DNA of 64,000 bases from Limiplasma sp034927815 (GCA_034927815.1 JAYFPK010000008.1:62001-126000), one strand, 5' to 3'; shown: positions 24,287-33,551, numbered from the stretch's first letter. Notes: a model not told the origin generated them from the sequence alone. Translations and numbers: made by a program.

Positions 24287-24889
24287 ATGCCAGACCATTA
24301 CTTTACGCCACTTCCCCAAAGCGAGCACAAGCCCGCCCGGCTGGCCTTCTCCTACCGGGGGCATGCGCTGGTTTTTGACACGGACAGCGGCGTTTTTTCA
24401 CGCCTCCAGGTGGACAAGGGATCGGAGCTTTTGCTCCATACCCTCCCCGAAGCCCTGATGGGCCGGGTTTTGGACATGGGCTGCGGCTATGGAGCCATTG
24501 GCCTGTCCGTAGCCAAGGCCTATCCGGGCTGCTCCGTAACCCTGGCGGATATCAACGAGCGTGCTGTGGCCCTGGCGGAGCAGAACGCCAAAGCCAACGG
24601 CCTTATCCTGCGGACCCTTGTCAGCGACGGCTTTGAGGCCCTTAAGGAGGAGCGCTTCGACTGGATCTTGCTCAACCCCCCCATCCGGGCCGGGAAGCAG
24701 GTGATCTACGGCATGTTTGCCGATGCGGCCCGCTGTCTCTCCCCCCGGGGGGAATTGTGGCTGGTAATCCGCAAACAGCAGGGCGCGCCCTCCGCCATGG
24801 AGTACCTGAAAGGGTTGTTCGCCCAGGTTCAGGCCGTGGAAAAGAAGGGCGGATACTGGATTCTGCGCTGCCGGGAGCCCCTGGCCTGA
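24287..24889 (+). CDS. Class I SAM-dependent methyltransferase, RsmC-like small form
   Basis: A 200-residue protein with the SAM site VLDMGCGYGAIGLSVAKAYP (residues about 62-80), an acidic loop LADINERAV and the N6/N2-methyltransferase motif WILLNPPIRAG. The NPP motif and short length match the COG2813 group, in which the RsmC C-domain methylates guanine in 16S rRNA; small versions occur widely in Firmicutes with an untested target. It lies 11 nt after the pseudouridine synthase, which supports an RNA modification role. Confidence 0.88.
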   Translation: MPDHYFTPLPQSEHKPARLAFSYRGHALVFDTDSGVFSRLQVDKGSELLLHTLPEALMGRVLDMGCGYGAIGLSVAKAYPGCSVTLADINERAVALAEQNAKANGLILRTLVSDGFEALKEERFDWILLNPPIRAGKQVIYGMFADAARCLSPRGELWLVIRKQQGAPSAMEYLKGLFAQVQAVEKKGGYWILRCREPLA

Positions 24890-24955
24890 TTCCGCCGGGC
24901 GTCCCGGCGTTTCCGATGCCCGGCCTCTTGATCTTTTGGAAAGGACCTGATTCCC

Positions 24956-26146
24956 ATGTCCTATGATTCCCCGTTCTTTGACAGCTTTCCCAGCCGCATG
25001 GGCACTGATTGCGAGAAATGGGACGCCCTGCGCCGGGAGGAAGGGGCGGAGCTGCTGCCCATGTGGGTGGCGGATATGGATTTCCGCTGTCCCCCGGAGG
25101 TGACCCAGGCTCTGGTCCGGCGGGCGTCCCATGGCATTTACGGCTATACGGAGCCCTCCCTTGGGGCCCAGGAGGCCCTGCTGGGTTTTGTCAAACGCCG
25201 CCATGGCCTGGAGTTGACCCGTGAGCAGCAATCCATGCTGCCCTGTGTGATCTCGGGGCTGAAAACGGCGGTGCGCGCCCTCACGAAGCCTGGGGATTCC
25301 GTCATTGTGCAGCCCCCGGTCTACGGCCCCTTCTTTTCCTCTGTCACAGCCAATGGCCGGGTGGTGGCGGAAAGCCCCCTGCTCTCGGACGCCCGGGGCC
25401 GCTACGCCATGGACTTTGACGGCGTTGAGGCGCTTTGCCGGGCCGGGGCCAAAATGATGCTTCTGTGCAGCCCCCACAATCCGGTGGGCCGCTGCTGGAG
25501 CCGGGAGGAGCTCCAACGCCTTTGGGATATTCTCAGCCGGTACGGGGTAGCCTTGGTATCCGATGAAATCCATTGGGACTTTGTCTATGAACCGGGGGCC
25601 TTCACCTCGGTGCTGGCCCTTCCCGAAGCCCAGGATCCCGCCGCTCCCATCGCGGCGCTTACCAGCGCCAGCAAGACCTTCAACCTGGCCGGTTTGCAGC
25701 AAGCCGTGCTGCTCACCCGCAACCAAGGCCTGCTGGAAACCTTCCAAAGGGAGACGGAGGCGGCCGGGGTGGTTCAGGGGAACCTGTTCGGCATGGTGGC
25801 TACCCAGGCGGCCTATGAGCAAGGGGACGAATGGCTGGAGGGACTGCTGGCCTATCTGCGCCAATCCAGGGCCATCCTCCGGGAGGAGCTTTCCCTTCGC
25901 CTGCCCCGGGCCGTCCTCAGCCCTTTGGAGGCCACCTACCTGGCCTGGGTTGACCTGCGGGCCTACGGCTTGTCCACCCAGGAGCTCACACAGCGCACCC
26001 GCCGGGCGGGCGTGGCCTTTACCATGGGAACCTTCTTTGGATCCCAGGGAGAGGGCTTTTTGCGCATCAATTTGGCCTGTCCCCACAGCCAACTCCGGGA
26101 AGCCCTGGCTTTGCTCCAAAAGGCAATCCTGGGGCCCCTGCCCTGA
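24956..26146 (+). CDS. patB: PatB/MalY-type PLP enzyme (cystathionine beta-lyase / aminotransferase)
   Basis: A 396-residue fold-type I PLP enzyme. Family landmarks: LPMWVADMDFRCPPEV near the N-terminus, HGIYGYTEP, VSDEIHWDFVYEPG (cofactor Asp-x-x-His) and the Schiff-base lysine in TSASKTFNLAGLQ. PatB/MalY enzymes cleave cystathionine or cysteine to pyruvate, ammonia and a thiol; some have aminotransferase activity. AAGGACCTG lies ahead of the start. It is upstream of a dipeptidase in the same direction, suggesting peptide and sulfur amino acid use. Confidence 0.88.
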   Translation: MSYDSPFFDSFPSRMGTDCEKWDALRREEGAELLPMWVADMDFRCPPEVTQALVRRASHGIYGYTEPSLGAQEALLGFVKRRHGLELTREQQSMLPCVISGLKTAVRALTKPGDSVIVQPPVYGPFFSSVTANGRVVAESPLLSDARGRYAMDFDGVEALCRAGAKMMLLCSPHNPVGRCWSREELQRLWDILSRYGVALVSDEIHWDFVYEPGAFTSVLALPEAQDPAAPIAALTSASKTFNLAGLQQAVLLTRNQGLLETFQRETEAAGVVQGNLFGMVATQAAYEQGDEWLEGLLAYLRQSRAILREELSLRLPRAVLSPLEATYLAWVDLRAYGLSTQELTQRTRRAGVAFTMGTFFGSQGEGFLRINLACPHSQLREALALLQKAILGPLP

Positions 26147-26186
26147 TCTCACTTTTCTTTCCCATCAACCGACAGGAGGAAGCGTC

Positions 26187-27557
26187 ATGGAAGACCTGAA
26201 TACCATCATCGAAGAGCTGCGAGAATCCCTTATCGACATCCTGCGCCGCTGGATCGCCGTTCCCAGCATCAAAGGGGAGCCGGCTCCGGGAGCCCCCTAT
26301 GGCCTGGAGGTCAGGCGGGCCCTGGACACGGCCCTGGCGGACGCCGGGAAGCTGGGTTTTGCGGTGCGCGACATTGACGGCCATGCCGGGGATGTGCGCA
26401 TGGGCCCCTTGGATCAGGACCCCTTGGGCATTCTGGTCCATCTGGACGTGGTGCCTGTGGGCGCCGGATGGCAGATGGATCCCTTTGGGGGCGTGCTGGA
26501 GGGAGACCGCCTCTATGGCCGGGGCGCCAGCGACGACAAGGGCCCCGCTGTGGCCGCCTTGCTGGCCATGTACGCCGTGAAGCAGGCGGGGATCCCCCTG
26601 TCCCGGGAGGTGCGGCTGATTCTGGGCTGCGACGAGGAAACCGGCATGGACGACATGAAGTATTACGCGGCCCAGGGCCTGATGCCCAAGACCGGCTTCA
26701 GCCCCGACGCCAGCTTCCCCGTCATCAACACGGAAAAGGGCTTGCTCCACCTGGAGCTGCGCGCCCACGCCTCCACGGACGGGCTGCCCGTAAAGAGCAT
26801 TGACGTGGGCGAGCGGCCCAACGTGGTTCCCGGCCTGGCCACCGCTTTGGTGTACGGCGACGGGGCGCTGTGCGCAAAGGTCAACAAGCTGGCCGGGGAC
26901 ATGCATCTGCAGGTGGAGGCGGAGATCGCCGGGGATAGCCTGGTGAAGCTCACCTCCACCGGCATCGGCGGCCACGCGGCCTATCCGGAATCCGCCCGCA
27001 ACGCCAACGGCCAGCTATTGCTGATGCTCCGGGCCCTGGGGGTCACAGGCGTGCTGAAAACCCTGGCGGATTGCGTAGGCATGGAATATGACGGCAGCAG
27101 CCTGGGGGCCCGGTGCAGCGACGAGCTGAGCGGTCCGCTCACTTGCAACCTGGGCATTTTGCGCTACGGCCAGGACGGTTGCTTTGCCACCTTGGACATC
27201 CGCTATCCCGTGCTGGCCTACCATGAGCGGATCGTGCGCAGCGTGCGGGCCGCCTTGGGAGCGGAAATCCAAGTGGAGGTGGCGGCGCACAAGGAGCCCC
27301 ACCACGTGCCTCCCAACTCGCCTTTGGTCACCGCCTTGCTGGACGCCTACCACGAGGAAACCGGCCGGGACCGGGAGTGCGTCGCCACCGGCGGCGGCAC
27401 CTACGCCCGCTGCTTGGGCGAGGGCGTGGCCTTTGGCAGCGCCTTCCCCGAGGACGAGGAGCTGGCCCACCAGGCCGGGGAGTACGCCAGCATAGACGGG
27501 CTGATGATGAATATCAGAATTTTCGCCAATGCCATTGTGAAGCTGGCGGGGGCGTAA
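26187..27557 (+). CDS. pepV: Dipeptidase PepV (M20 metallopeptidase, Sapep-like)
   Basis: A 456-residue M20-family enzyme. The metal and catalytic residues lie in LVHLDVVPVGAGW, LYGRGASDDKGP (bridging Asp), and ILGCDEETGMDD (general base Glu plus metal Glu), with the insertion domain in between. The C-terminal VATGGGTYARCL is typical of PepV, which hydrolyses Xaa-dipeptides in the cytoplasm. The ATG at 26187 is preceded by AGGAGG at 7 nt; the reading frame stays open far upstream through the PatB gene but that is a frame shadow. A terminator at 27643-27670 follows. Confidence 0.93.
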   Translation: MEDLNTIIEELRESLIDILRRWIAVPSIKGEPAPGAPYGLEVRRALDTALADAGKLGFAVRDIDGHAGDVRMGPLDQDPLGILVHLDVVPVGAGWQMDPFGGVLEGDRLYGRGASDDKGPAVAALLAMYAVKQAGIPLSREVRLILGCDEETGMDDMKYYAAQGLMPKTGFSPDASFPVINTEKGLLHLELRAHASTDGLPVKSIDVGERPNVVPGLATALVYGDGALCAKVNKLAGDMHLQVEAEIAGDSLVKLTSTGIGGHAAYPESARNANGQLLLMLRALGVTGVLKTLADCVGMEYDGSSLGARCSDELSGPLTCNLGILRYGQDGCFATLDIRYPVLAYHERIVRSVRAALGAEIQVEVAAHKEPHHVPPNSPLVTALLDAYHEETGRDRECVATGGGTYARCLGEGVAFGSAFPEDEELAHQAGEYASIDGLMMNIRIFANAIVKLAGA

Positions 27558-27642
27558 ACGGGGGAGGAACCAGGGGACCAGGGATACGTTAGGGGCTGCG
27601 CCCCTAAGACCCTCCCCAGGGCTATGCCATGGACCCACTTTT

Positions 27643-27670
27643 GGCGGCGCTTTGCGCCGCCAACTTTTTT
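27643..27670 (+). terminator. Rho-independent terminator after pepV
   Basis: GGCGGCGC-TTT-GCGCCGCC followed by AAC and a T7 run. It closes the transcription unit starting at 22035. Confidence 0.92.
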
Positions 27671-27732
27671 TGGTATGATAGGGGTACCTTATGTATCCTG
27701 CTGCACGAAAGATCGCAAGGAGTGATGCGCCC

Positions 27733-28299
27733 ATGTCCTCCATTCCGGAACAAAAGGCAGCCCTGCGCCGCCTCATCGGGGAGGGACAAGCCCGGCTGAA
27801 GCCAGCCTATCTGCGGGACTCGGACCAAAGAATCACCGCCGCTGTGCTGGCCCTCAAGGAATGGAAGGCGGCAAAGAGCGTATTTCTCTATCTCAGCGTA
27901 GGCAATGAACCGGACACCCATGCCTTGCTTGCCAGGGCATGGCAGGAGGGAAAGCGGACAGCTGTGCCCCGGTGCCTGAAAGGCGGAGTCATGGAGGCTC
28001 GGGAAATTGCTTCTATGGAGGGGCTCACCCCAAAAAGCTTCGGCATTTTGGAGCCGGACGAAACCTTTCCCCTGATTCCTCCGGAAGAAATCGATTTGAT
28101 CCTGGCCCCCTGTATGGCGGCGGACCGGACGCTCCACCGCCTGGGCCACGGGGCCGGTTATTATGACCGCTATCTTCCCCAGGTGCGCTGCCCGGCGGTT
28201 TGCCTGTGCCGGGGCGTGTTTTTACTGGAGGAAGTGCCTGTGGACGGACTGGATGTGAAGGTGGATAGGGTGGTTACGGAGGATGGGGTGGTTGGGTAA
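27733..28299 (+). CDS. 5-formyltetrahydrofolate cyclo-ligase
   Basis: A 188-residue enzyme that converts 5-formyl-THF to 5,10-methenyl-THF with ATP. Visible features are the N-terminal SIPEQKAALRRLIGEGQARL helix, VFLYLSVGNEPDTHALL, TAVPRCL, and the nucleotide/substrate signature LHRLGHGAGYYDRYL near the C-terminus. I chose the ATG at 27733 because AAGGAG is 10 nt upstream; the open frame extends upstream to 27691 without support. A -10-like TATGAT lies near 27675. The gene is convergent with the minus-strand locus beginning at 28437. Confidence 0.92.
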   Translation: MSSIPEQKAALRRLIGEGQARLKPAYLRDSDQRITAAVLALKEWKAAKSVFLYLSVGNEPDTHALLARAWQEGKRTAVPRCLKGGVMEAREIASMEGLTPKSFGILEPDETFPLIPPEEIDLILAPCMAADRTLHRLGHGAGYYDRYLPQVRCPAVCLCRGVFLLEEVPVDGLDVKVDRVVTEDGVVG

Positions 28300-28348
28300 G
28301 CCAGCAGGAGCTGAAAAAGGGCATGACAGGCGGGCTCTCCATAGATGC

Positions 28349-28384
28349 AAAAAAGCCAGCCCTGGAACTGCTTTCGAAGGCTGG
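28349..28384 (-). terminator. Terminator of the YheO-controlled catabolic operon
   Basis: On the minus strand CCAGCC ... GGCTGG with a 17-nt loop, followed by C and a T6 run. It is 53 nt past the RraA-like gene's stop codon. Confidence 0.75.
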
Positions 28385-28436
28385 AAGGGATTACGGGTTC
28401 CGATAGCCGAGGGCTTTGCATGCTGATCCTGTCACA

Positions 28437-29108
28437 TTACATCACGCCATGTTTGTCAAAGGCCTCCACAGTGGACATGCCTCCCAAAATCGTGGTCCGC
28501 ACGGCATTCTCGGCTTGGCTTTTCTCCAGTGCCTGGGTCAGCACCTCCCCTTCCACCGCCTTGGGCACTATCACCACCCCGTCCAGGTCGCCAAAAACCA
28601 AATCCCCTGGATGGACCACCACGCCGTTTTCAAAGGTGATGGGGCAGCGGTAATCGATTACCTGGCCCCGCACGCCTTGATCCTTGGCATAGCAGCCGCT
28701 GGAAAACACAGGGAAGTTGAGCTCCAAAATCTCCCTAGTGTCCCGGGAATAACCATTCAGCACAGCCCCGGCGGCTCCCAGCAGCTTTGCCCGGTTGCTC
28801 ATCAACCCGCCCCACTGGGCATAATCCACAGAGGAACCGGCGCAAATATAGATCTCATTTTCCGTGAGGCTATCCAAAGCCTCCAGCATTTTGCCAAAGG
28901 GCTTTGCCAAAGGCCCTGTGCAATCCGCCTCTTGAACAGTCATCGCCCTTCCCACGCATACCATGTCCTGGCGCAGAGAACGAATCCGCTGTGGCAAAAA
29001 CTGATTGATATACCCCATCTTGTCCAGAATATCGCCAATCACCGCTGAAAAAAGGGTCTCGCCGCATTTTTGAAGCATGGCGGCGTCGCTCTCCCATTGA
29101 TATGTCAT
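28437..29108 (-). CDS. RraA-fold protein (4-hydroxy-2-oxo acid aldolase/decarboxylase-like)
   Basis: A 223-residue RraA/HMG-CHA aldolase-family protein: TLFSAVIGDILDKMGY at the N-terminus, CVGRAMTVQEADC, the active-site helix YAQWGGLMSNRAKLLGAAGA, NGYSRDT (conserved Arg-Asp that binds pyruvate enolate and metal), FSSGCYAKDQGVRG and HPGDLVFGDLDGVVIVP. Catalytic members cleave 4-hydroxy-4-carboxy-2-oxo acids to pyruvate or decarboxylate oxaloacetate. The ATG at 29108 follows AAAGGAG at about 8 nt. It is the last gene of the operon, 5 nt after RidA, and probably cleaves the keto acid made by the upstream enzymes. RNase E regulation is unlikely given the context. Confidence 0.82.
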   Translation of the reverse strand: MTYQWESDAAMLQKCGETLFSAVIGDILDKMGYINQFLPQRIRSLRQDMVCVGRAMTVQEADCTGPLAKPFGKMLEALDSLTENEIYICAGSSVDYAQWGGLMSNRAKLLGAAGAVLNGYSRDTREILELNFPVFSSGCYAKDQGVRGQVIDYRCPITFENGVVVHPGDLVFGDLDGVVIVPKAVEGEVLTQALEKSQAENAVRTTILGGMSTVEAFDKHGVM

Positions 29109-29113
29109 CGCCT

Positions 29114-29500
29114 TTACTCCTTTACCGCCCACATTTCAACTTCAACCAAAAGGTTATCCAGCAGCCCCACCTGCACTGCGGTACGGGTGGGAAGGGGCCG
29201 GGGCATGATTTCCGAATACACCTGGTTAAAGCGCGGCCAGTCTGCCAAATCCCGCAGATAGACTGTTACCTTGAAAACATCCGAAAAACCGCAGCCGCTG
29301 CTGCCAAGCAGCCTCCGGCAGTTCTCCAGCGTTACTCTCGTCTGCTCCTGTATGGTTTCCCCCACCACGTTACCCTCCATGTCAATGGCGGCTTGACCGG
29401 AAAGGATCACCATTGCGCCGCCTCTTACCTCCAGTACGGGGGAATAAGGTCCGGCAGTCACATGCTGGGCCGCGCCGTCGGGGATTTGAATCTGTTTCAT
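29114..29500 (-). CDS. ridA: RidA-family enamine/imine deaminase
   Basis: A 128-residue YjgF/YER057c/UK114 protein: YSPVLEVRGG, VILSGQAAIDMEGN, GNVVGETIQEQTRVTLENCR, and the arginine of PTRTAVQVGLLDNLLVEVE, which binds the substrate carboxylate in active RidA. The function is to hydrolyse reactive 2-aminoacrylate-type enamines released by PLP enzymes. The start codon overlaps the stop of the adjacent SelA-like PLP enzyme by 4 nt (ATGA), so the two are translationally coupled; this is strong support for RidA working on that enzyme's product. Confidence 0.9.
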   Translation of the reverse strand: MKQIQIPDGAAQHVTAGPYSPVLEVRGGAMVILSGQAAIDMEGNVVGETIQEQTRVTLENCRRLLGSSGCGFSDVFKVTVYLRDLADWPRFNQVYSEIMPRPLPTRTAVQVGLLDNLLVEVEMWAVKE

Positions 29501-30630
29501 TGGTCTTTCATCCTTTCATTGATTCCGGAAAATACTGTCCGCACATACGCGGCCTCCTGATCGGTCAGGGTCATTGGATTCACGTAGATGATTCCATTTT
29601 CGATCATGACAAAGATGGAGCGCTCGTTTTCCCGAAGGAGCCCCTGAACAGATTCCGGCGTGACCGAGGGATCGTGAATCACCATGCGCGCCCTGGGCAC
29701 CGGCTGCCCGGCCTCATTGGGCCATGCCCGTTCAAAGTGAAAGGCATCCCCGAAGGTAAAGGCTTCCTCATATTCCTTCACAATCTGCTCGCACCGGGCC
29801 CGGAAAGCATCCTCGTCATTCTCCACGTATTCCTTTACCGCGCTCCAAATTCCGGCCAATTCTTCCCGGCCCACCTTGTGGATGCGGCCAATGCCATAAT
29901 TGGGGAACCCGTTAGCCACCACCCAATCCAGCAAGGCTTTTTTCCCCAGCACCAATCCGGTAGTCTGAGGGCCCTTTAGGTCCTTGCCGCCGCTGAAAAC
30001 AATGGCGGAGGCCCCAGCCTGGGTATAGGCCCACAGATTCGCCTTGGGGGGAAGCTGGGCCGCCGCGTCCACTACCACAGGCACTCCATGCCTGCGGGCT
30101 ACGGCCAAAGTGCCGTCAAAGTCCAAGGCGCCGGGAGGCACCCAACCGCCGTGGCAAGAAGGCAAAAACACAAGAGCCACCGTCTTTTCCGTGATAGCGC
30201 TCTCCAAATCCTCCTGGGTGGCTATGCTGATATTATTGGGATACCCTACCTCCTTGACCGTCACCCCCAGCATTTCCAGCCCCCGGTCATAGGGATTGCG
30301 GTGGGCCCGGAACATCACCACCTCGGACTCCTGGATCCGTTCCTTGGGAAGGTGTTTGAGGGCCTTTTGATACTTCATGGAAATGCAGGAGGCAATGGTC
30401 AGGTAGAACCCCGCCATAGCGCCCGGAGTCACGCAGGCGGCTTCATTGCGGGTCATCTCCGCGATTTGGGCGTGGACCGCGGCTTGCAACTCCCGGATCA
30501 CCACATGGGAACGGGCCGCTTGGTTCATAGCCGCCAGGGTTTTTTCACTCATCCGGGACCCGCCGATGATGGTATAGGTACCGGCGCAGTTGATGATCTT
30601 GGAGATGCCCAACTCCTCGTAAAAATCCAT
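29497..30630 (-). CDS. SelA/DgaE-like PLP-dependent ammonia-lyase or dehydratase
   Basis: A 377-residue fold-type I PLP enzyme of the SelA-like group. It starts LGISKIINCAGTYTIIGGSR as in DgaE-type proteins, has VVVDAAAQLPP (D188, cofactor pyridine) and the Schiff-base lysine in FSGGKDLKGPQTTG (K216). DgaE is D-glucosaminate-6-phosphate ammonia-lyase; other relatives are SelA and cystathionine gamma-lyase-like proteins. No selB, selD or tRNA-Sec is nearby, so selenium transfer is unlikely. I infer elimination of ammonia or water from an amino sugar acid, giving an enamine for the coupled RidA. It follows the enolase-superfamily gene by 6 nt. Confidence 0.82.
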   Translation of the reverse strand: MDFYEELGISKIINCAGTYTIIGGSRMSEKTLAAMNQAARSHVVIRELQAAVHAQIAEMTRNEAACVTPGAMAGFYLTIASCISMKYQKALKHLPKERIQESEVVMFRAHRNPYDRGLEMLGVTVKEVGYPNNISIATQEDLESAITEKTVALVFLPSCHGGWVPPGALDFDGTLAVARRHGVPVVVDAAAQLPPKANLWAYTQAGASAIVFSGGKDLKGPQTTGLVLGKKALLDWVVANGFPNYGIGRIHKVGREELAGIWSAVKEYVENDEDAFRARCEQIVKEYEEAFTFGDAFHFERAWPNEAGQPVPRARMVIHDPSVTPESVQGLLRENERSIFVMIENGIIYVNPMTLTDQEAAYVRTVFSGINERMKDQ

Positions 30631-30636
30631 TCAGCG

Positions 30637-31779
30637 TCACCTCTCCCCATAGGGTAGAAACTGCCCTGTTGTCTTAAATTGCTTGGCATAGAAACGGAGC
30701 TTGTCCTCATCCACACTCAGGCACAAGCCGCTGCCCTGGGGAATGCCCCAGGAGGGGCCGTGCTGGATGGGAATCCCTCCGTCTACTATATCATCCCGCA
30801 TCAGGTACGCGGTCTGCTGGTTGCCGTCGGTAATGCTGGGCAGGTTCAGCAGCGCATGATGATTGGCCATGGCCGAGATGGAAAATTCTCCATGGGTATG
30901 CTTGCATGTGGGAATGCCCTTCATGGCCGCCAGGCTGGAAAGGCACTTAAAATCAAAGAAGGAACCCACCCAGTAGGGGCTGTAGTTCAAATAGTCCGCG
31001 GATAGGGAAGATATATGGCGCAGAACTTCCTCCCGGGTCCACAACCCCTCGTTCAGGCAGAGGCCAATGGAAAACTGATGGCGCTTGAGCTCGTTCATGG
31101 CCTCCACATCCGGCACCACAGGCCCTTCCAGGAACTCGATATCATATTCCTCCAGCCGGGACAGGTTTTTCTTGGCCTGGGGCAGCGTCCAGGCAGTGTT
31201 GGCATCCAGCCGGATCTTGTTTCCAGGGCCAATGGCATCCCGGATGGCCTTTACCATAGCCAGCTCCTTGTCCATATCCAGGCCCACCTTGAGGTAAAAC
31301 ACATGGAACCCCTTGGCAAGGCCATCCTGGCACTGTTCCACAAGGGAGGCCGCAGGGCCTTGGGAGAGGTAATAGAAGTAGTCTACGCTATCCCGCATTT
31401 TCCCCCCCAGCAACTCATACACCGGCCGGCCGGCCAGCTTGCCTTGGATATCCATAAGGGCCATTTCATAGCCGGCCCAGGTAAAGTTGGCCGTACCCTT
31501 GCGAAATTGCCAGAGCCCATCCCAGTACACATCCCGGCGCATGGCGTCCAGCTCCCAGGGGCTCCGGCCCAGCACAAAGGGCTCCATAGCCCGGGCCGCC
31601 GCCGTCACGGAATGGATATCCGCGCCACTGCAGCATTCTCCCCAGCCCACGGCCCCATCCGAGGTGGAAAGCCTGAGCACCACATCGCTGACGCCGCCCC
31701 GGTTTACCTGGGCGCTGACCTCCGGATGGTCATAGGCGATGCTGATGGGAAACAGCTCGATCCGGTCAATACGCGTCAT
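30637..31779 (-). CDS. Enolase-superfamily enzyme (mandelate racemase/MLE type)
   Basis: A 380-residue protein with the capping domain then barrel. It has K164 in FYLKVG (the first of the usual two lysines is Tyr162), metal ligands D192 (LDANTAW), E218 (FLEGP) and E244 (CLNEG), and H294/H296 (CKHTHGE) where mandelate racemase-type enzymes put the opposite-face base. The residue set suits an acid-sugar dehydratase or racemase. It is in the centre of the YheO operon, 7 nt after a permease gene, and would act on the imported substrate before or after the PLP enzyme. Confidence 0.85.
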   Translation of the reverse strand: MTRIDRIELFPISIAYDHPEVSAQVNRGGVSDVVLRLSTSDGAVGWGECCSGADIHSVTAAARAMEPFVLGRSPWELDAMRRDVYWDGLWQFRKGTANFTWAGYEMALMDIQGKLAGRPVYELLGGKMRDSVDYFYYLSQGPAASLVEQCQDGLAKGFHVFYLKVGLDMDKELAMVKAIRDAIGPGNKIRLDANTAWTLPQAKKNLSRLEEYDIEFLEGPVVPDVEAMNELKRHQFSIGLCLNEGLWTREEVLRHISSLSADYLNYSPYWVGSFFDFKCLSSLAAMKGIPTCKHTHGEFSISAMANHHALLNLPSITDGNQQTAYLMRDDIVDGGIPIQHGPSWGIPQGSGLCLSVDEDKLRFYAKQFKTTGQFLPYGER

Positions 31780-31786
31780 ATTCCTC

Positions 31787-32617
31787 TCACCCCTTTACAG
31801 AGCCTTGGGTCAGGCCGCTTACAATATACTTCTGGAAAAAGACATAGATCAACAGGCTGGGAATCGTAAAGAGGATCGCCCCCGCCATGATCTGGGTTAC
31901 AGGTACGGTATACATGCCGATAAAGGAGGACAGCCCTACGCTGGTAACCCATTTGCTGTTGTTGGTCACCATGGTCACCGCGAAAAGATACTCGTTCCAG
32001 GCCTCGAAAAAGACGATGATGGCGGTGGCGGCCATGGAGGGCATCACCGTGGGGATTAAGATCCGCGTGAGGGTGGTGAGCTTGTTGCACCCGTCGATGT
32101 TGGCGGCCTCATCCAGTTCCTTGGGTACGGTATCGAAAAAGTTCTTCATGATCCAGGTTCCGATGGGTACCTGGAAGGCCGCGTTGATCAGCATCAGGCC
32201 GAACATGTTGTTGAGCATGCCCGCCTCCTTGTAGAGCATATACACCGGCAACAGCAGCAGCGCTTCGGGCAGCATCTGGGTCAGCAGCAGCAACAGCAGC
32301 ACCGGCTTTTGGCCCGCAAAGCGAAATCTGGACAGCGTATAGCCGGACAGGGTCGCCACCACCACCACCATGGCCGCTGTGGACAGGGCCACGATCATGG
32401 AGTTGCGGATCCACAAAAAGATATTGCCCGCGCTGACCAGATTACGGTATCCCGCCAGCTCAAAAGCGGAAGGGATGATGTGGGGCGACGCGCTAAAGGT
32501 ATCCACCTCAGGCGTGATGGAGGTGACCAGCATCCAATAGACTGGAAAAATCACCACCAAACACGCCGCGGCGGCAATCAGCAGCCTTAGTCCTACAACC
32601 AACTTTCGTTCCTTCAT
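31787..32617 (-). CDS. Carbohydrate ABC transporter permease, MalG type
   Basis: A 276-residue permease with six predicted helices and the BPD_transp_1 coupling motif EAANIDGCNKLTTLTRILIP (EAA loop). The start MKERKLVVGL with VVIFPVYWMLVTSITPE is typical of the MalG subfamily. ATG 32617 follows GGGAGG at 8 nt. It partners the MalF-type permease encoded 49 nt upstream. No ATPase gene is in this operon, so it probably uses a shared MsmX-like ATPase encoded elsewhere. Confidence 0.92.
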   Translation of the reverse strand: MKERKLVVGLRLLIAAAACLVVIFPVYWMLVTSITPEVDTFSASPHIIPSAFELAGYRNLVSAGNIFLWIRNSMIVALSTAAMVVVVATLSGYTLSRFRFAGQKPVLLLLLLTQMLPEALLLLPVYMLYKEAGMLNNMFGLMLINAAFQVPIGTWIMKNFFDTVPKELDEAANIDGCNKLTTLTRILIPTVMPSMAATAIIVFFEAWNEYLFAVTMVTNNSKWVTSVGLSSFIGMYTVPVTQIMAGAILFTIPSLLIYVFFQKYIVSGLTQGSVKG

Positions 32618-32666
32618 GAAAACATCCTCCCACTCAGCCGCCACCCCGGCTTGGATCTGTGCGCGA

Positions 32667-33551
32667 CTAATAGGCTTCCTGCTTTTTTTGGATCACGAAA
32701 TACACAACGGTAATCACCATCGTCAGGAGCAAGCCCATGACGCCTACCGCTGCCGCCAATCCGGGCTTGAACATTTGGAAAATATACTTGTACATCAGGA
32801 TCACCAGGTTTTCCGTCGTGCCGGAGGGGCCCCCCTGCGTGGACAGCCAGATAATCGTGAAGCGCTTAAAGGACCAAATGGTGTTGAGCAGCATCAGCAG
32901 CATCAGCGTGGGCCGGATCAGCGGCAGAGTGATGCGCGTATAGACAGAAAGGGCGTTGGCTCCATCGATCTTTGCCACTTCATACAGCTCGGTGGGCACC
33001 GTTTGCAACGCTGTCAAAATCACGATAGTAGAGAAGGGGAAAATCTTCCAGATTGTGGTGGCGATTACCGATGGAAACGCTGTGTTCACATCGTTGAGCC
33101 ATTTTCCATAATGATTGATGACGCCCAGATTCATCAAAATATTGTTGAACACACCAAAGTTAGGGTCAAACATGAATACCCAAATCATCACACAGGCTAC
33201 CTCCGGGATAGCCCAGGGCAGCGTCATGGCCACCCGGGCCGCCGTGCGGCCAGGGAAGCGGGCGTTCAAAAGCGTAGCGCTGAAAAGTCCCACCAGCAGT
33301 GTAAAAACAACACAGTAAATCGTGTATGCCACGGTCGTGATGGCGGAGTTTAAGAACCGGGGATTGGAAAAAATGTATTGGTAATTCCCAAATCCAGTAA
33401 AGTTCTTGAGCTCCGGGCTAAGCCCCTTCAAATCAAAAAAACTCATTACGATTCCGCGAAAGATAGGATAGATCAACAGGGGCACAACTATGGCCAACAA
33501 GGGGATCAAAAAATAATAGGGTACCAATTTGTGATGAATGGAACGCTTCAT
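32667..33551 (-). CDS. Carbohydrate ABC transporter permease, MalF/UgpA type
   Basis: A 294-residue permease with six predicted helices, the first at about residues 12-32 (YYFLIPLLAIVVPLLIYPIF). The EAA-type loop is EVAKIDGANALSVYTRITLP. The ATG at 33551 is chosen because GGGGGAG is 9 nt upstream. It imports the substrate delivered by the SBP at 33695-34951 with the MalG-like permease. Confidence 0.92.
   Translation of the reverse strand: MKRSIHHKLVPYYFLIPLLAIVVPLLIYPIFRGIVMSFFDLKGLSPELKNFTGFGNYQYIFSNPRFLNSAITTVAYTIYCVVFTLLVGLFSATLLNARFPGRTAARVAMTLPWAIPEVACVMIWVFMFDPNFGVFNNILMNLGVINHYGKWLNDVNTAFPSVIATTIWKIFPFSTIVILTALQTVPTELYEVAKIDGANALSVYTRITLPLIRPTLMLLMLLNTIWSFKRFTIIWLSTQGGPSGTTENLVILMYKYIFQMFKPGLAAAVGVMGLLLTMVITVVYFVIQKKQEAY

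Noticed and set aside
24398..26152. 584-codon minus-strand frame over the methyltransferase and PatB genes
   Set aside because: Shadow of two well-defined genes.
25563..26186. Upstream in-frame extension of pepV through the PatB gene
   Set aside because: The extension has no function and overlaps a real gene in another frame; pepV has AGGAGG directly before the ATG at 26187.
29497..30630. Selenocysteine synthase SelA
   Set aside because: Context (RidA, RraA, importer) and DgaE-like start fit an ammonia-lyase better; no selB/selD or tRNA-Sec is present.
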